A stretch of 64,000 nucleotides of DNA from Legionella parisiensis (GCF_001467945.1 NZ_LNYQ01000006.1:62001-126000); one strand, 5' to 3'. Positions 9,576 to 18,908 are shown, counted from the first letter of the stretch. The notes: generated by a model not told the origin, from the letters alone. Translations and numbers: made by a program.

Positions 9576-10736
9576 ATGAATTTACATGAATACCAGGCCA
9601 AACAATTATTTGCTAGCTACAATTTACCCGTTCCAAATGGTGAAGTAGCTTATAATGTTGAAGATGCAATCCAAGTGGCTACACAGTTATTAACCGCTCG
9701 TTGGGTTGTTAAAGCCCAAGTTCACGCTGGTGGCAGGGGGAAAGCAGGTGGTGTTAAATTGGTCTCGAATAAAGATGAACTGGCTGCAGCTGTTAAATCA
9801 TTACTAGGGACTCGGTTAGTCACATATCAAACAGATGCTCATGGACAACCCGTTAATTGCGTACTCATTGAGGAAACATGTGATATTGGCCGAGAATTAT
9901 ATCTTGGGGCTGTTGTTGATCGTGCTACTCGCCGTGTTGTATTTATGGCTTCTACTGAGGGCGGTGTCGAAATAGAAAAAGTGGCTGAAGAGACACCTGA
10001 AAAGATTTTCAAGGTCATCGTCGATCCTCTCGTCGGGGTTATGCCGTTCCAATGTCGTGATGTGGGATTTAAATTGGGATTAAAGGAAGAACAAATTAAA
10101 CACTTTACCCACCTGATGATGGGCTTAGGCAAGATGTTTGTTGATTGTGATTTAAGTCTATTAGAAATCAATCCATTAGTTGTAACAAAGCAGGGGCAGC
10201 TAATTTGTTTGGATGGAAAAATTAATATTGACGGCAATGCCTTATATCGTCAACCCAAATTAAAAAGCATGCGTGATACTTCTCAAGAAGATGAGCGTGA
10301 AAATCGTGCCAGCGACTGGGAGTTAAATTATATTCCACTTGATGGAACCATTGGTTGCATGGTGAATGGTGCTGGTTTGGCTATGGCGACTATGGATGTG
10401 ATTAAGCTTCATGGAGGTGAGCCGGCCAACTTCCTGGATGTGGGGGGCGGTGCTACTAAAGAACGGGTGAGCGAAGCACTAAAAATTATTGTCTCTGATG
10501 AAAATGTCAAAGGCATTTTGGTAAATATTTTTGGTGGTATTGTGCGTTGTGATCTCATTGCTGATGGTATTCTTGCTGCAGTGAAAGAAGTCGATGTGAA
10601 AATTCCTGTAGTAGTGCGTCTTGAAGGTAATAATGCACAACTAGGTGCTGATATTTTAAATAAAAGTGATTTGAATGTGATTGCTGCAACCAGTCTAACT
10701 GATGCTGCTAAGAAGATTGTGGCAGCTGTTGCCTAA
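9576..10736 (+). CDS. sucC: Succinyl-CoA synthetase beta subunit
   Basis: SucC and SucD together convert succinyl-CoA to succinate with substrate-level phosphorylation. The start is the ATG at 9576 ([13 protein letters not shown]), preceded by GAAAGG, giving 386 aa against about 388 in E. coli; a longer frame from 9540 adds residues not seen in the family. The ATP-grasp segment [17 protein letters not shown] and the C-terminal [16 protein letters not shown] are intact. A 147-base gap separates it from sucB and 22 bases separate it from sucD. Confidence 0.96.
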   Translation: MNLHEYQAKQLFASYNLPVPNGEVAYNVEDAIQVATQLLTARWVVKAQVHAGGRGKAGGVKLVSNKDELAAAVKSLLGTRLVTYQTDAHGQPVNCVLIEETCDIGRELYLGAVVDRATRRVVFMASTEGGVEIEKVAEETPEKIFKVIVDPLVGVMPFQCRDVGFKLGLKEEQIKHFTHLMMGLGKMFVDCDLSLLEINPLVVTKQGQLICLDGKINIDGNALYRQPKLKSMRDTSQEDERENRASDWELNYIPLDGTIGCMVNGAGLAMATMDVIKLHGGEPANFLDVGGGATKERVSEALKIIVSDENVKGILVNIFGGIVRCDLIADGILAAVKEVDVKIPVVVRLEGNNAQLGADILNKSDLNVIAATSLTDAAKKIVAAVA

Positions 10737-10758
10737 TTACTAAATTTCGAGGTTAACA

Positions 10759-11634
10759 ATGAGTGTATTAGTTAATAAACATACTAAAGTACTGTGTCAG
10801 GGGTTTACTGGAAAGCAAGGAACTTATCATTCAGAACAAGCGATTGCTTATGGCACACGTATGGTGGGTGGTGTGACCCCTGGAAAAGGCGGACAAAAGC
10901 ATTTAGGCTTGCCAGTATTTAACACGATGCGTGAAGCGGTTGAAGAAACTAAAGCAGAAGCGAGCGTGATTTATGTTCCTGCACCGTTTTGTAAGGATTC
11001 AATTTTAGAAGCTGCAGATGCCGGCATTCAATTAATTGTTTGCATTACGGAAGGTGTTCCTGTTTTAGATATGCTGCAAGTAAAAGTCTATTTGGAAAAC
11101 AACACCCAAGCACGTTTAATTGGACCTAATTGTCCTGGAATAATTACCCCGGGCGAATGTAAAATTGGAATTATGCCAGGATCAATACATTTACCTGGTA
11201 AAGTAGGAATTGTGTCACGCTCTGGTACCCTAACGTATGAGGCAGTAAAACAAACCACAGATAAAGGATTTGGTCAAAGCACCTGTATTGGTATTGGAGG
11301 AGATCCGATTCCTGGAACCAGTTTTATTGATGCCTTGGCTTTATTTGAGCAAGATTCTCAAACACAGGCTATTGTCATGGTTGGTGAAATTGGAGGATCT
11401 GCCGAGGAAGAGGCTGCTGAATACATTAAATCACATGTAAGCAAGCCCGTAGTTTCCTATATTGCGGGCGTTACTGCACCAGCTGGAAAACGTATGGGAC
11501 ATGCCGGTGCGATTATTTCCGGTGGTAAAGGAACCGCAGCTGAAAAGTATGCAGCATTAGAAGCCGCTGGCGTAAGAACAGTACGCTCGCCAGCTGATTT
11601 GGGTGATGCAATTGCCGAAGTAACTGGCTGGTAA
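10759..11634 (+). CDS. sucD: Succinyl-CoA synthetase alpha subunit
   Basis: SucD binds CoA and carries the phosphohistidine of the alpha2beta2 or alpha-beta enzyme. The 291-aa protein starts [22 protein letters not shown], the CoA-binding N-terminal domain. The catalytic His is in the [18 protein letters not shown] segment (about residues 242–259). It is the last gene of the TCA block; an inverted repeat lies about 40 bases after its stop. Confidence 0.97.
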   Translation: MSVLVNKHTKVLCQGFTGKQGTYHSEQAIAYGTRMVGGVTPGKGGQKHLGLPVFNTMREAVEETKAEASVIYVPAPFCKDSILEAADAGIQLIVCITEGVPVLDMLQVKVYLENNTQARLIGPNCPGIITPGECKIGIMPGSIHLPGKVGIVSRSGTLTYEAVKQTTDKGFGQSTCIGIGGDPIPGTSFIDALALFEQDSQTQAIVMVGEIGGSAEEEAAEYIKSHVSKPVVSYIAGVTAPAGKRMGHAGAIISGGKGTAAEKYAALEAAGVRTVRSPADLGDAIAEVTGW

Positions 11635-11671
11635 CTCATCTTAAGCGGCACTATATTTTTTAGCACATTTT

Positions 11672-11729
11672 AGAGAACTGGTGCGGCTAAGAAGCGCGGA
11701 ATTTTAGCATTCGAGGCCAACAGTTCTCT
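11672..11729 (+). repeat. Inverted repeat after sucD, possible terminator
   Basis: The arms AGAGAACTG (11672–11680) and CAGTTCTCT (11721–11729) are perfect 9-bp complements separated by 40 bases, about 40 bases after the sucD stop. The loop is long and no U run follows directly, so intrinsic termination is uncertain; a Rho-dependent end or a regulatory fold is equally possible. Confidence 0.35.
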
Positions 11730-11880
11730 TAATGAATTCAAAAAAACATGACGCTGCATAAGCGGAACTGGTAAATGATGTAATACGGGTTAAGGCAAAA
11801 GCCATAGCCAGGAATATCGAATCACCATCATATAACTCTGGGTTATGCGCTGCTGCCCAATTTCTTTTTTATGGCATTTC

Positions 11881-12528
11881 ATGACAAATTTTCGAAGCAT
11901 TGCTGACATAAGACGAGAATACGGAGATCTGAATTTAAGTGAGAAATCACTTCCTGAGGATCCAATTGCCCAATTTAAGCTTTGGTTTGAGGATGTTTTA
12001 AAAAATGAAAAAAATGATCCAACGGCTATGGTTCTTTCGACAGTAGATGAGAATGGTCACCCAGACTCTAGAGTAGTTTTGTTAAAAGGTTTAGATAAGG
12101 GGCAATTTATTTTCTATACCAATTATCAAAGTACAAAAGCAAAGCAAATTCAAAATAACCCTTATGCAGCACTTAATTTTTATTGGCCACAAATGGCAAG
12201 GCAGGTCCGTATCCGCGGTCAAATTGAACAGATTAATGAGGAACAATCCGATCTTTATTTTTCAACAAGACCGATCAAAAGCCAATTCAGTGCTATTGTC
12301 TCTCCCCAAAGTCAAGAAATAGGGGGGAGAGAATCATTAGAGCATGCTTTAAATGATTTAATTCAAAAACACAGTCAAAAGCCTGTATTACGCCCTAGTT
12401 TTTGGGGTGGCTATATGGTGATTCCTAAAGAAATCGAGTTTTGGCAAGGACGTGATAACCGTTTGCACGATAGAATTCACTATTATTTAAAAGATGGACA
12501 ATGGAATTATCATCGTTTGGCCCCTTAG
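11881..12528 (+). CDS. pdxH: Pyridoxamine/pyridoxine 5'-phosphate oxidase
   Basis: PdxH is an FMN enzyme that makes pyridoxal 5'-phosphate from PNP or PMP in the cytoplasm. The ATG at 11881 ([19 protein letters not shown]) gives 215 aa, the usual length; frames open from 11845 and 11871 would add a hydrophobic tail not typical of the family. Landmarks are [11 protein letters not shown], the FMN-binding [13 protein letters not shown], and the C-terminal [13 protein letters not shown] followed by WNYHRLAP, the family signature. It stands alone, about 250 bases after sucD. Confidence 0.95.
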   Translation: MTNFRSIADIRREYGDLNLSEKSLPEDPIAQFKLWFEDVLKNEKNDPTAMVLSTVDENGHPDSRVVLLKGLDKGQFIFYTNYQSTKAKQIQNNPYAALNFYWPQMARQVRIRGQIEQINEEQSDLYFSTRPIKSQFSAIVSPQSQEIGGRESLEHALNDLIQKHSQKPVLRPSFWGGYMVIPKEIEFWQGRDNRLHDRIHYYLKDGQWNYHRLAP

Positions 12529-12656
12529 CAAGAGTGAGATAACCTCCCCCCACTAAACCTTATAACGCTTGCACGCCAATCGGATTTATATACATATACT
12601 CTTTTGCCTTATTCACTGAGTTTTGTCTAAAGCTTAGTGGGTAAGACTATATACGA

Positions 12657-12673
12657 CCGGCAAAATTTGCCGG
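12657..12673. repeat. Perfect palindrome between pdxH and a small membrane-protein gene
   Basis: CCGGCAAA and TTTGCCGG flank a single central A. The site lies about 130 bases after the pdxH stop. It is followed by AAAAAG rather than a U run, so on the plus strand it is not a classic terminator. It could be an operator or a small stem. Confidence 0.4.
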
Positions 12674-12929
12674 CAAAAAGTTAAATTCAGCCACAATTAT
12701 ATATTTTATCCCTCTTTTTGTACTTACTCTATTTTTTCTGTTTTTTTAAAAGGCAAAAAAAAATTGGCCTGAAAATTGCTTTAATTAATAATACAGATAT
12801 TAATCGAATGCTTTTGCAGTAATTTTTTCCAGAGTAAAGAAAAATTTGTCAAGAATTAGTAAATGTTTTTATTTGGTAAATAAGCGTTAACAGAAAGTCG
12901 TAAAATTATTTTAAGTGTAGAAATGATTA

Positions 12930-12951
12930 ACAGTATTGATAAAAATACTGT
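12930..12951 (+). promoter_or_regulatory. 8-bp hairpin or operator upstream of 12975
   Basis: ACAGTATT (12930–12937) and AATACTGT (12944–12951) are perfect complements around a 6-base spacer, ending 23 bases before the ATG. The position fits a repressor operator or a 5' UTR stem that affects ribosome access. Confidence 0.35.
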
Positions 12952-12974
12952 ATTAATAAATAGAGGGTATAATC

Positions 12975-13346
12975 ATGAACGACATAACAGCCTTACTACC
13001 ACATATTAAATTGCGTTTTAACATTGAGCATCCAAGTTACGAAGACAGTTATGCATTGGGTTATGAATGCGCACTTGCTGACTTAGCTGAAACGGATAAT
13101 CCATTTCATAAGGGAACCCAACAAGCCGAGCACTGGTTAGAAGGCTGGTGGGACGCAATTGGGGGCCAAGAGCCTTTATTTTCTTCGAATGCTTTAGAAG
13201 AAGCAGAACTATCTACCGCAGAAAGTGCTGCAAATGATCAAGAGTATGGCCACAAGCATGGCTTTTTATCTCTGGTAATTGAGATTAGCGGTGCAATAGC
13301 AGCGTCAGCATTAGTGGGATATCAATTATTTGAATTGGTAGCATAG
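12975..13346 (+). CDS. Small unknown protein with a C-terminal membrane segment
   Basis: The 123-aa frame has an AGAGGG ribosome binding site 9 bases before its ATG. I do not recognise a family. The first 70 residues are acidic and rich in Trp and Glu (AEHWLEGWWDAIGG at about residues 55–68), which resembles the ribosome-modulation-factor-like pattern of a short helical domain but is not enough to assign one. Residues 98–120 (LSLVIEISGAIAASALVGYQ) form a likely transmembrane helix ending in a short tail, so this could be a tail-anchored or single-pass protein. It is monocistronic and convergent with the SseB-like gene. Confidence 0.7.
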   Translation: MNDITALLPHIKLRFNIEHPSYEDSYALGYECALADLAETDNPFHKGTQQAEHWLEGWWDAIGGQEPLFSSNALEEAELSTAESAANDQEYGHKHGFLSLVIEISGAIAASALVGYQLFELVA

Positions 13347-13413
13347 ACTTAGTATGCAAAAACACATCAAGAGATTTTTTACGTCACCACGTGATCTTGT
13401 ATCTCTCATTTTT

Positions 13414-13436
13414 CCTCCTCCCATTTGGGAGAGGGG
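13414..13436. terminator. Shared terminator between convergent genes
   Basis: CTCCCA (13418–13423) and TGGGAG (13426–13431) form a G-C-rich stem, extended on both sides by partly paired CCTC and GGGG. TTTT lies upstream on the plus strand, which gives a short U run for transcripts coming from the minus strand. It sits between a plus-strand gene ending at 13346 and a minus-strand gene ending at 13452. Confidence 0.5.
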
Positions 13437-13451
13437 AATTAATGAGCTAAG

Positions 13452-13841
13452 CTAATTTTTAAAAAGTTTTAATACCATGGAGCGCATTCTTGCTGTTTCT
13501 GAAGGATTAAATTCTTTATAAATGTCACTGCCTATGTTAAGACATATGGTCACATTTTCACCAAGCCCTTTGAGTAAATCGACACCAGATAATTTAAGCA
13601 GTTTAATTTTGTTAGCTATATCGCCAGCCCAAGCATCAAGATAATGCATTTCGGTGAACGCAGGAAGAAAGATATTATCCTGTTCTTGTAAAAACAACAC
13701 CTTTGGTTGATCGTCTTCAGAGTTTTGTTCTACTGGAATGATAAAGTTGGCTTTAATAAACTCAAGATAAGCTTTATTGGCTTCTTTGGCATTTCCATTT
13801 GCATCAAGAGCTTCTTTTATTGCTAGGTTAAGAGCGGTCAT
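13452..13841 (-). CDS. SseB-family protein
   Basis: The 129-aa product matches the N-terminal domain of the SseB/enhanced-serine-sensitivity family: a helical opening (NLAIKEALDANGN), then YLEFIKANFIIPVE, VLFLQEQDNIFLPAFTEMHYLDAW and a strand with NVTICLNIGS. The family is widespread and its biochemical role is poorly defined; this domain is seen in stress-tolerance and toxin-immunity contexts. The start chosen is the ATG at 13841, which has AAGG at the right distance; a TTG at 13868 would add nine residues with no supporting ribosome binding site. It is divergent from the MFS gene. Confidence 0.75.
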   Translation of the reverse strand: MTALNLAIKEALDANGNAKEANKAYLEFIKANFIIPVEQNSEDDQPKVLFLQEQDNIFLPAFTEMHYLDAWAGDIANKIKLLKLSGVDLLKGLGENVTICLNIGSDIYKEFNPSETARMRSMVLKLFKN

Positions 13842-13994
13842 TTTCAGCCTTAGTTTGAATTTAATCAAAGTGTAATTATTTTGATGGTTATTGTAGCAAA
13901 AAAGTACAAATTAAACCATAACATAGATAAAACGAAACAACGCTACAAAGTATAACCATTTTCTGTACCTATGAAAATGAAATCAAACTATGTG

Positions 13995-14022
13995 TTGAAA
14001 TAAATGACAACCCTAGTATAAT
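13995..14022 (+). promoter_or_regulatory. Strong sigma-70 promoter upstream of the MFS gene
   Basis: TTGAAA (13995–14000) and a perfect TATAAT (14017–14022) are 16 bases apart. Transcription would begin near 14029, about 188 bases before the MFS start codon, leaving a long leader that contains a terminator-like hairpin. Confidence 0.7.
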
Positions 14023-14077
14023 GTCGCATTGGTTTTGCAGATTTATTGCTCACTTTTTTAGATAAATATTTTAGGGC

Positions 14078-14194
14078 ATGTTTTTATTTCATCTTGGTAA
14101 GATGTTACTATGTGAAATGTTAACAATCCCTATCCTGGGTTGTTTTTTGATGTGTAATGGCCAGATGACCATTCAATTGAACAGAGCCATTTAG
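14078..14194 (+). CDS. Possible 38-residue leader peptide
   Basis: An ATG at 14078, preceded by TTTAGGGC, opens a 38-codon frame (start MFLFHLGKMLLCEM) that runs through the leader hairpins and stops at 14192–14194, 22 bases before the MFS start. Its translation would collide with the terminator-like hairpin at 14122, the geometry needed for attenuation. No run of a single regulatory codon is obvious, and the AGGG is close to the ATG, so this may be chance. Confidence 0.25.
   Translation: MFLFHLGKMLLCEMLTIPILGCFLMCNGQMTIQLNRAI
14122..14148 (+). terminator. Terminator-like hairpin inside the MFS leader
   Basis: AACAATCCC (14122–14130) pairs with GGGTTGTT (14137–14144) with one bulged base, and the stem is followed by a run of six T from 14143 to 14148. 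A smaller hairpin (CATCTT at 14090–14095, AAGATG at 14099–14104) precedes it. The element lies about 115 bases after the promoter and 68 bases before the MFS start codon. It therefore marks either an attenuator or the 3' end of a small RNA. Confidence 0.6.
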
Positions 14195-14216
14195 GTGTTA
14201 TTAACGCAGAGAGTTT

Positions 14217-15512
14217 ATGAATAAAGTACATGAGTCTAGAGTAGAAATTTATAATCGTAAAAATTATTTAGGATTTGCTTGGTTAGTATGGGGGTTGGCT
14301 GCTGCATTCTATTTTTCTGATTATATGGCTCGTGTTGCCCCTGGAGTAATGCATCGATACTTACAAATTGATTTCGGAATTAATGAAGCTGGGTTTGGTA
14401 TTTTAACAGCCTCATTTTATATTCCATACATCCTGATGCAAATTCCTGTAGGATTGACTGTAGACCGTTTAAGTATACGTTGGCTGCTCACGGTAATGTC
14501 GCTCGTAACTGCTTTTGGTTGTTGTGTTTTTGGCCTTGCAGACAGTTTACTTATGGCCTCAATAGGAAGGATGCTCATAGGTTTTAGTGCTGCCTTTGCG
14601 TTTATTTGTTCTCTTCGATTAGCTACATCCTGGTTCCCTCCAACAATGTTAGGTTTGCTAGCGGGTTTAACACAAGCATTGGGAATGCTAGGGGCAGCTG
14701 CGGGAGAAGCTCCGGTTTCATTTTTAGTCACTAATGTGGGCTGGCGTCACAGTATGTTGATTATTGCTTTTCTTTTTATCGCGCTCGCAGCTTTGTTATA
14801 TCAATTTGTGCAAGACAAGCCAGGAGAACACCGCAGTGAGGTACGATCCATTAATCAGATCAGTATTCTTCAGAGTTTAAAAATTATTTTATCGTGCAGA
14901 CAAACTTGGCTTAATGCATTATATGCAGGATTTTTATTTGGACCGACAGCAGTAATTGGCGAAGCAATTGGACCTGCATACCTGCAATTCGGTAGAGGAT
15001 TGGGTGCGCATGCCGCTGCTTTCGCTACTGGATTAATTTTTATCGGTTGGGGGATTAGCGGTCCCTTATCAGGTTGGATTTCAGATAAAATAGGCCGGCG
15101 TAAACCTTTAATGATTCTTTCAGCAGCTTTTGGTGTGCTTTTTACATCTTTATTTGTCTATAGTACTTCTCTAAGTCAAAACTCCGCTTACTTACTATTC
15201 TTTCTTTTCGGTTTAACAAATACAGGTGTTGCTATTGCCTATGCTGTTTCGACGGAAATACATGATAGAAATGTGGTTGGTACTTCAATAGCGTTTACCA
15301 ATATGATATCAATTTTTGTAGGAGCGTTATTACAACCTTTAGTTGGACGATTGGTTGATATGGTATCTGGTACCCGTGCTTACAACGTTGAATCTTTATT
15401 GCTTTCTGATTTCCAGGCGGGTTTAAAGTTATTGCCACTTTGCTCCATAATCGCACTGATATTAGCTTTTACTGTTAAAGAAACCTATTGCAAGCCAGTG
15501 AATCATTCTTAA
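14217..15512 (+). CDS. Major facilitator superfamily transporter
   Basis: This 431-aa inner-membrane carrier has about 12 predicted spans. Between TM2 and TM3 lies the family motif in GLTVDRLSIRW (about residues 78–88), repeated after the central loop as GWISDKIGRRKPL (about residues 282–294). The first span region (FYFSDYMARVAPGVMH) resembles the large Legionella/Coxiella group of MFS carriers that includes the Pht amino-acid transporters, but the substrate cannot be read from sequence. It has its own promoter and a long structured leader, which suggests expression is tuned to a metabolite or growth state. Confidence 0.85.
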   Translation: MNKVHESRVEIYNRKNYLGFAWLVWGLAAAFYFSDYMARVAPGVMHRYLQIDFGINEAGFGILTASFYIPYILMQIPVGLTVDRLSIRWLLTVMSLVTAFGCCVFGLADSLLMASIGRMLIGFSAAFAFICSLRLATSWFPPTMLGLLAGLTQALGMLGAAAGEAPVSFLVTNVGWRHSMLIIAFLFIALAALLYQFVQDKPGEHRSEVRSINQISILQSLKIILSCRQTWLNALYAGFLFGPTAVIGEAIGPAYLQFGRGLGAHAAAFATGLIFIGWGISGPLSGWISDKIGRRKPLMILSAAFGVLFTSLFVYSTSLSQNSAYLLFFLFGLTNTGVAIAYAVSTEIHDRNVVGTSIAFTNMISIFVGALLQPLVGRLVDMVSGTRAYNVESLLLSDFQAGLKLLPLCSIIALILAFTVKETYCKPVNHS

Positions 15513-15649
15513 TCTCTCGACATTTTTTATTGCTATAAGAACTAGTTACAACTGTTTTTTTACAAGCGTGTATCGCACTCCTATGTTATTTACTGTTATA
15601 CTTTCTGCTGCAGTTTTGCTGCATGCGAATTAATAACATGGAGAAGAGA

Positions 15650-17122
15650 ATGAAAAAATTTACAGGATTAATAATTATCCTGGCCGTTCTAATTCTAGGC
15701 GGATATTATGGCATGGGTTTTCTTACTGAAAGAACGATTAGAAAAAATATAGAAGTAATTGACCAGTCTAATGGACTGTATGCTGAAATCGAGCGGTATA
15801 ATAGAGGATTATTTGACTCCGAAGCCCAAATTAAATGGCAGTTACATATTCCAGAGCGCATAGTAAAAGATGAGAATGGACAACCTCAAACTCTTCCTGC
15901 CCAAGACTATAATATGGTGATGCCACTAACAATCCATCATGGTCCCATTATTTATGCTAATAATAAATTACGTTTTGGACTGGGTTACGCTGAGGCAGTT
16001 TTCCCATTTCCTGAACAATATAATCAGCAATTCGATACACAATTTACAAAAGAATCAGTTAAGCCAAAGTTGGATTTAAGCATTTTCGTTAATTATCTTA
16101 ACGAAAGTAAAGTGGACTTCAAAGTTCCTAATTTTAAATTAATTGCCAAAGATGGTTCTGGCAATCTTGAATGGTTAGGAATGGATTCAAGCACAACCAT
16201 GTCTTCTGGAATGGCTAAGGTTGCAGGTAAAGTTGTCTTAGATGGCCTAAATGCTACTAAAGATGATACCAAAATTACTTTGAGCAAAGTATCTAGTGAT
16301 TATGATTTGCATGAAACACCTGCTGGATTGTATCTGGGTGATGCAAACTTCTCTCTTCCTTCCTTTGATATCTATGTTAAAGATCAAAAGATGTTTTCAA
16401 TTAATGAGCTTGCAATTAGGTCAGATAGTGATATTGAGCAACATCTATTTAATACCAATTTCAATCTGACTTTAAAATCAGTATTAGCAAATGGCCAGAA
16501 TTATGGTCCAGGAGAATTGCAAGTTGCTTTAAGAAATATTGATGCAGATGTATTGGCTAAAATTAATCAGCAAACTACAGAAATGCAAAATGGCACCGAG
16601 ATGCAACGCCAACAAGCAATGCTGGCCCTTCTTCCTGAAGTACCTAAATTATTTAACAAAGGTGCGGAATTTGAAATCTCCAAACTCAGTTTCACGATTC
16701 CACAGGGACAGATTGAAGGAAATATGTTTGTAACATTGCCTAAAGGTGAAAATGCCAATCCGTTCGAAATGATGCAAAAGATTCAAGGCAAAGCCATGCT
16801 ACAAGTACCGGCAGAGGCATTAAAAGCAGTGATGAAACAATCAGTATTGCAACAAATTGCTAAAAAGCCTGATTTGCAACAAACTTTAGCACAGCAATTG
16901 CAAGCGGCTCAAACTACAGGCCAGGTAAATCAGCCAGCTGCTGCTCCAGCCCAAAATCTTGAGCAATTAGCGGAATTGCAAACAAATAAACAAATAAGTG
17001 CACTACAGCAAAATGGTTTAATAGTAGCGCAGGGTAAAGATTTTGTAATTGAAGTAAGTTTAGATCAAGGTAAATTTACAATTAATGGTAAACCTTATGA
17101 TCCTTCAATGATGAAATTCTAA
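15650..17122 (+). CDS. DUF945 / YdgA-like envelope protein
   Basis: The 490-aa product starts MKKFTGLIIILAVLILGG, an N-terminal membrane anchor or uncleaved signal, followed by a long, mostly beta-rich periplasmic region. The ERYNRGLFDSEAQIKW segment (about residues 43–58) and the repeated SLDQGKFTINGKPYDP end are typical of the DUF945 (YdgA) family. The family is poorly characterised; an envelope role is inferred from topology. The ATG at 15650 has GGAGAAGAGA before it and is preferred over ATG codons at 15623 and 15638. A Gln/Ala-rich linker is present at about residues 405–445. Confidence 0.8.
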   Translation: MKKFTGLIIILAVLILGGYYGMGFLTERTIRKNIEVIDQSNGLYAEIERYNRGLFDSEAQIKWQLHIPERIVKDENGQPQTLPAQDYNMVMPLTIHHGPIIYANNKLRFGLGYAEAVFPFPEQYNQQFDTQFTKESVKPKLDLSIFVNYLNESKVDFKVPNFKLIAKDGSGNLEWLGMDSSTTMSSGMAKVAGKVVLDGLNATKDDTKITLSKVSSDYDLHETPAGLYLGDANFSLPSFDIYVKDQKMFSINELAIRSDSDIEQHLFNTNFNLTLKSVLANGQNYGPGELQVALRNIDADVLAKINQQTTEMQNGTEMQRQQAMLALLPEVPKLFNKGAEFEISKLSFTIPQGQIEGNMFVTLPKGENANPFEMMQKIQGKAMLQVPAEALKAVMKQSVLQQIAKKPDLQQTLAQQLQAAQTTGQVNQPAAAPAQNLEQLAELQTNKQISALQQNGLIVAQGKDFVIEVSLDQGKFTINGKPYDPSMMKF

Positions 17123-17246
17123 GATGTAATGGGAGTAATTTTGTAAGGAGTAGATGACAAAAACCAACCTACTCCTTATAAGAACTTACTGAACTGATAT
17201 TGAACATTATATATTGATTATTAATGCAGTTTTTTCTGCTCTGCCC

Positions 17247-17275
17247 TTGTTTCAACGGGCTTGTTTCGGTAATAT
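17247..17275 (+). promoter_or_regulatory. Probable fis promoter
   Basis: TTGTTT (17247–17252) and TAATAT (17270–17275) are separated by exactly 17 bases. The fis ATG lies 30 bases downstream, so the leader is short, with a strong AAAAGGAGG ribosome binding site. A partial inverted repeat (GCCC, then GGGC) sits in the spacer and could be a regulator site. Confidence 0.55.
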
Positions 17276-17304
17276 ACTGTTTTTAAAAGGAGGAGCTAAT
17301 AATA

Positions 17305-17586
17305 ATGACAACAATCAGTAACGAAGTAGTGGATAACACCGCTTCTCTGGCCGAAAGCGTAACTCTTTCAGTGCAAAAATATTTTTCTGAGCTTAAGGGA
17401 ACTGATCCTGTTGACTTATACCAGTTTGTGCTTGAAGAAATTGAAACACCATTGTTTCGTGCAGTGATGGAGCATTGCAAGTACAATCAGTCACGTGCAG
17501 CAATTATGTTGGGGATTAGTCGTGGAACTTTGAGGACTAAATTACGCCGGTATTTCGATGATAAATATGTTGGTACTCGCGACTAA
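17305..17586 (+). CDS. fis: Fis-family nucleoid-associated DNA-binding protein
   Basis: Fis bends DNA and regulates rRNA, virulence and growth-phase genes; in Legionella several Fis paralogs link growth phase to effector expression. The 93-aa protein ends with the Fis helix-turn-helix NQSRAAIMLGISRGTLRTKL (about residues 63–82), followed by RRYF. The N-terminal beta-hairpin and helices A–B (DPVDLYQFVLEEIETPLFRA) match the family. It has its own promoter and terminator and does not sit in the dusB–fis arrangement of enterics. Which of the Legionella paralogs it is cannot be decided here. Confidence 0.93.
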   Translation: MTTISNEVVDNTASLAESVTLSVQKYFSELKGTDPVDLYQFVLEEIETPLFRAVMEHCKYNQSRAAIMLGISRGTLRTKLRRYFDDKYVGTRD

Positions 17587-17601
17587 CTGAAGTGTAAAAT
17601 A

Positions 17602-17632
17602 AAAAAGGGAGCGGATAGGCTCCTTTTTTTTA
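17602..17632 (+). terminator. Intrinsic terminator of fis
   Basis: GGAGC (17608–17612) and GCTCC (17619–17623) form a stem with a 6-base loop, extended by an A tract before and a T tract after it, including TTTTTTT from 17624. It lies 15 bases after the fis stop. Confidence 0.85.
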
Positions 17633-17664
17633 TACCGAATAACGCATGGTCTTTTATGAACGAA

Positions 17665-17680
17665 AAGCCATATTTGGCTT
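17665..17680 (-). terminator. Possible terminator of prs
   Basis: AAGCCA (17665–17670) and TGGCTT (17675–17680) form a 6-bp stem. On the minus strand it is followed by TTTT. It lies about 130 bases after the prs stop, so it would leave a long 3' UTR. Confidence 0.4.
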
Positions 17681-17809
17681 AACTTGAAACACAAACCTGA
17701 GCTTGCACCAAAAGCTCAACCTTCATGCTGTAATCGTTGTAGAATGGCTCTGAGCTTTGGATGAGAGGCGTGCATATTGTGTCGCAAGAGCCATACTACA
17801 AATGTTAGT

Positions 17810-18757
17810 TTATTCAGCAAACATGGAGCTTACAGACTCTTCTATATTCACTCTTTTGATAGCCTGTGCCAGCATGTCAGATAAGCTCACAACACGAATT
17901 TTCTCGCATTTACGGGCTTCAGCAGATAGAGGAATCGTGTCAGTTACTACGATTTCATCAAGGACTGAGTTTTTAATATTATTGATTGCAGGGCCAGATA
18001 AAACAGGGTGCGTTATATAAGCTCTAACACTGTGTGCTCCGTTTTTCTTAAGCTCATGGGCCGCAGAACAAAGAGTTCCAGCGGTATCAACAATATCATC
18101 AACAATAATGCAATTCTTATTCTTGGGCTCACCAATAATATGCATTACTTCAGATTTATTAGGGCCACTCCGGCGTTTATCTATAATGCACAATTCAGCG
18201 TGGTCAAGAAGTTTCGCAACTGCTCGAGCTCTAACAACACCGCCTACATCAGGAGAGACTACCATTATATTTTTTAGATTTTGCTTTGTTATATCTTCGA
18301 GAAGTATTGGAGTTGCATAAACGTTATCCACAGGCATATAGAAAAAGCCCTGGATCTGATCAGCATGCAAGTCTACGGTAAGAACTCTGCAAATACCTAC
18401 AGATGCCATCATGTCAGCAACAACTTTTGCTGTAATTGGAACACGCGCTGAGCGGACTCGACGATCCTGGCGGGCATATCCAAAATAAGGAACTACGGCT
18501 GTGATACGAGAAGCAGAAGATCTTCTTAGCGCATCAGCTATTGTGAGGAGTTCCATTAGGTTATTATTTGATGGCGCACAGGTTGATTGAATTATAAAAA
18601 CGTCCCTACCACGGACATTTTCTAGAATCTCAATCATTGTCTCACCGTCGCTAAAGGTACCAACAGTTGCCTGGCCGATAGGTATTTTCAAATGAGAAGA
18701 AATTTGTTGAGCTAATTCCGGATTTGCATTTCCGGCAAAAATCATCATTGTGGACAT
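17810..18757 (-). CDS. prs: Ribose-phosphate pyrophosphokinase
   Basis: Prs makes PRPP from ribose 5-phosphate and ATP, feeding nucleotide, His and Trp synthesis. The 315-aa length is standard. Landmarks are the N-terminal [20 protein letters not shown] near the ATP site, the [11 protein letters not shown] signature (about residues 130–140) and the PRPP-binding loop [11 protein letters not shown] (about residues 218–228). It is the next gene downstream of tRNA-Gln on the same strand, the order seen in other gammaproteobacteria, but with ispE missing between lolB and the tRNA. Confidence 0.97.
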   Translation of the reverse strand: MSTMMIFAGNANPELAQQISSHLKIPIGQATVGTFSDGETMIEILENVRGRDVFIIQSTCAPSNNNLMELLTIADALRRSSASRITAVVPYFGYARQDRRVRSARVPITAKVVADMMASVGICRVLTVDLHADQIQGFFYMPVDNVYATPILLEDITKQNLKNIMVVSPDVGGVVRARAVAKLLDHAELCIIDKRRSGPNKSEVMHIIGEPKNKNCIIVDDIVDTAGTLCSAAHELKKNGAHSVRAYITHPVLSGPAINNIKNSVLDEIVVTDTIPLSAEARKCEKIRVVSLSDMLAQAIKRVNIEESVSSMFAE

Positions 18758-18908
18758 GTGTAAAAAGCCTTTAGATCTAGGTTAATCATTTAAACTTAAA
18801 CACATAGCAGAAGACAGCCAAAAAGATATTATTATTATTTGAGCATTTACAAGAACGCATCCTTCCAGGTTATCTTCTGCTGTCTGTTTACTTGAATCAA
18901 CAAGAAAG

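Larger units (their letters stand above)
12529..12974. other. Intergenic region with two inverted repeats, no gene seen
   Basis: No frame of convincing length lies in these 446 bases. They are AT-rich. The notable features are a 17-base palindrome at 12657–12673 and a small hairpin at 12930–12951 just before the next gene, both listed separately. No clear consensus promoter was found by eye. Confidence 0.5.
13842..14216. other. Divergent intergenic region containing an MFS leader
   Basis: These 375 bases separate the SseB-like gene (minus) from the MFS transporter gene (plus). They hold a strong promoter at 13995–14022, two hairpins, a U tract and a short frame that could encode a leader peptide. 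Each is listed separately. Confidence 0.6.

Noticed and set aside
9839-10237. Minus-strand frame of 132 codons
   Set aside because: It is the antisense shadow of sucC; its composition follows the codon bias of sucC read backwards.
17757-18320. Three plus-strand frames opposite prs
   Set aside because: They are antisense to a strongly conserved gene and have no starts with ribosome binding sites.
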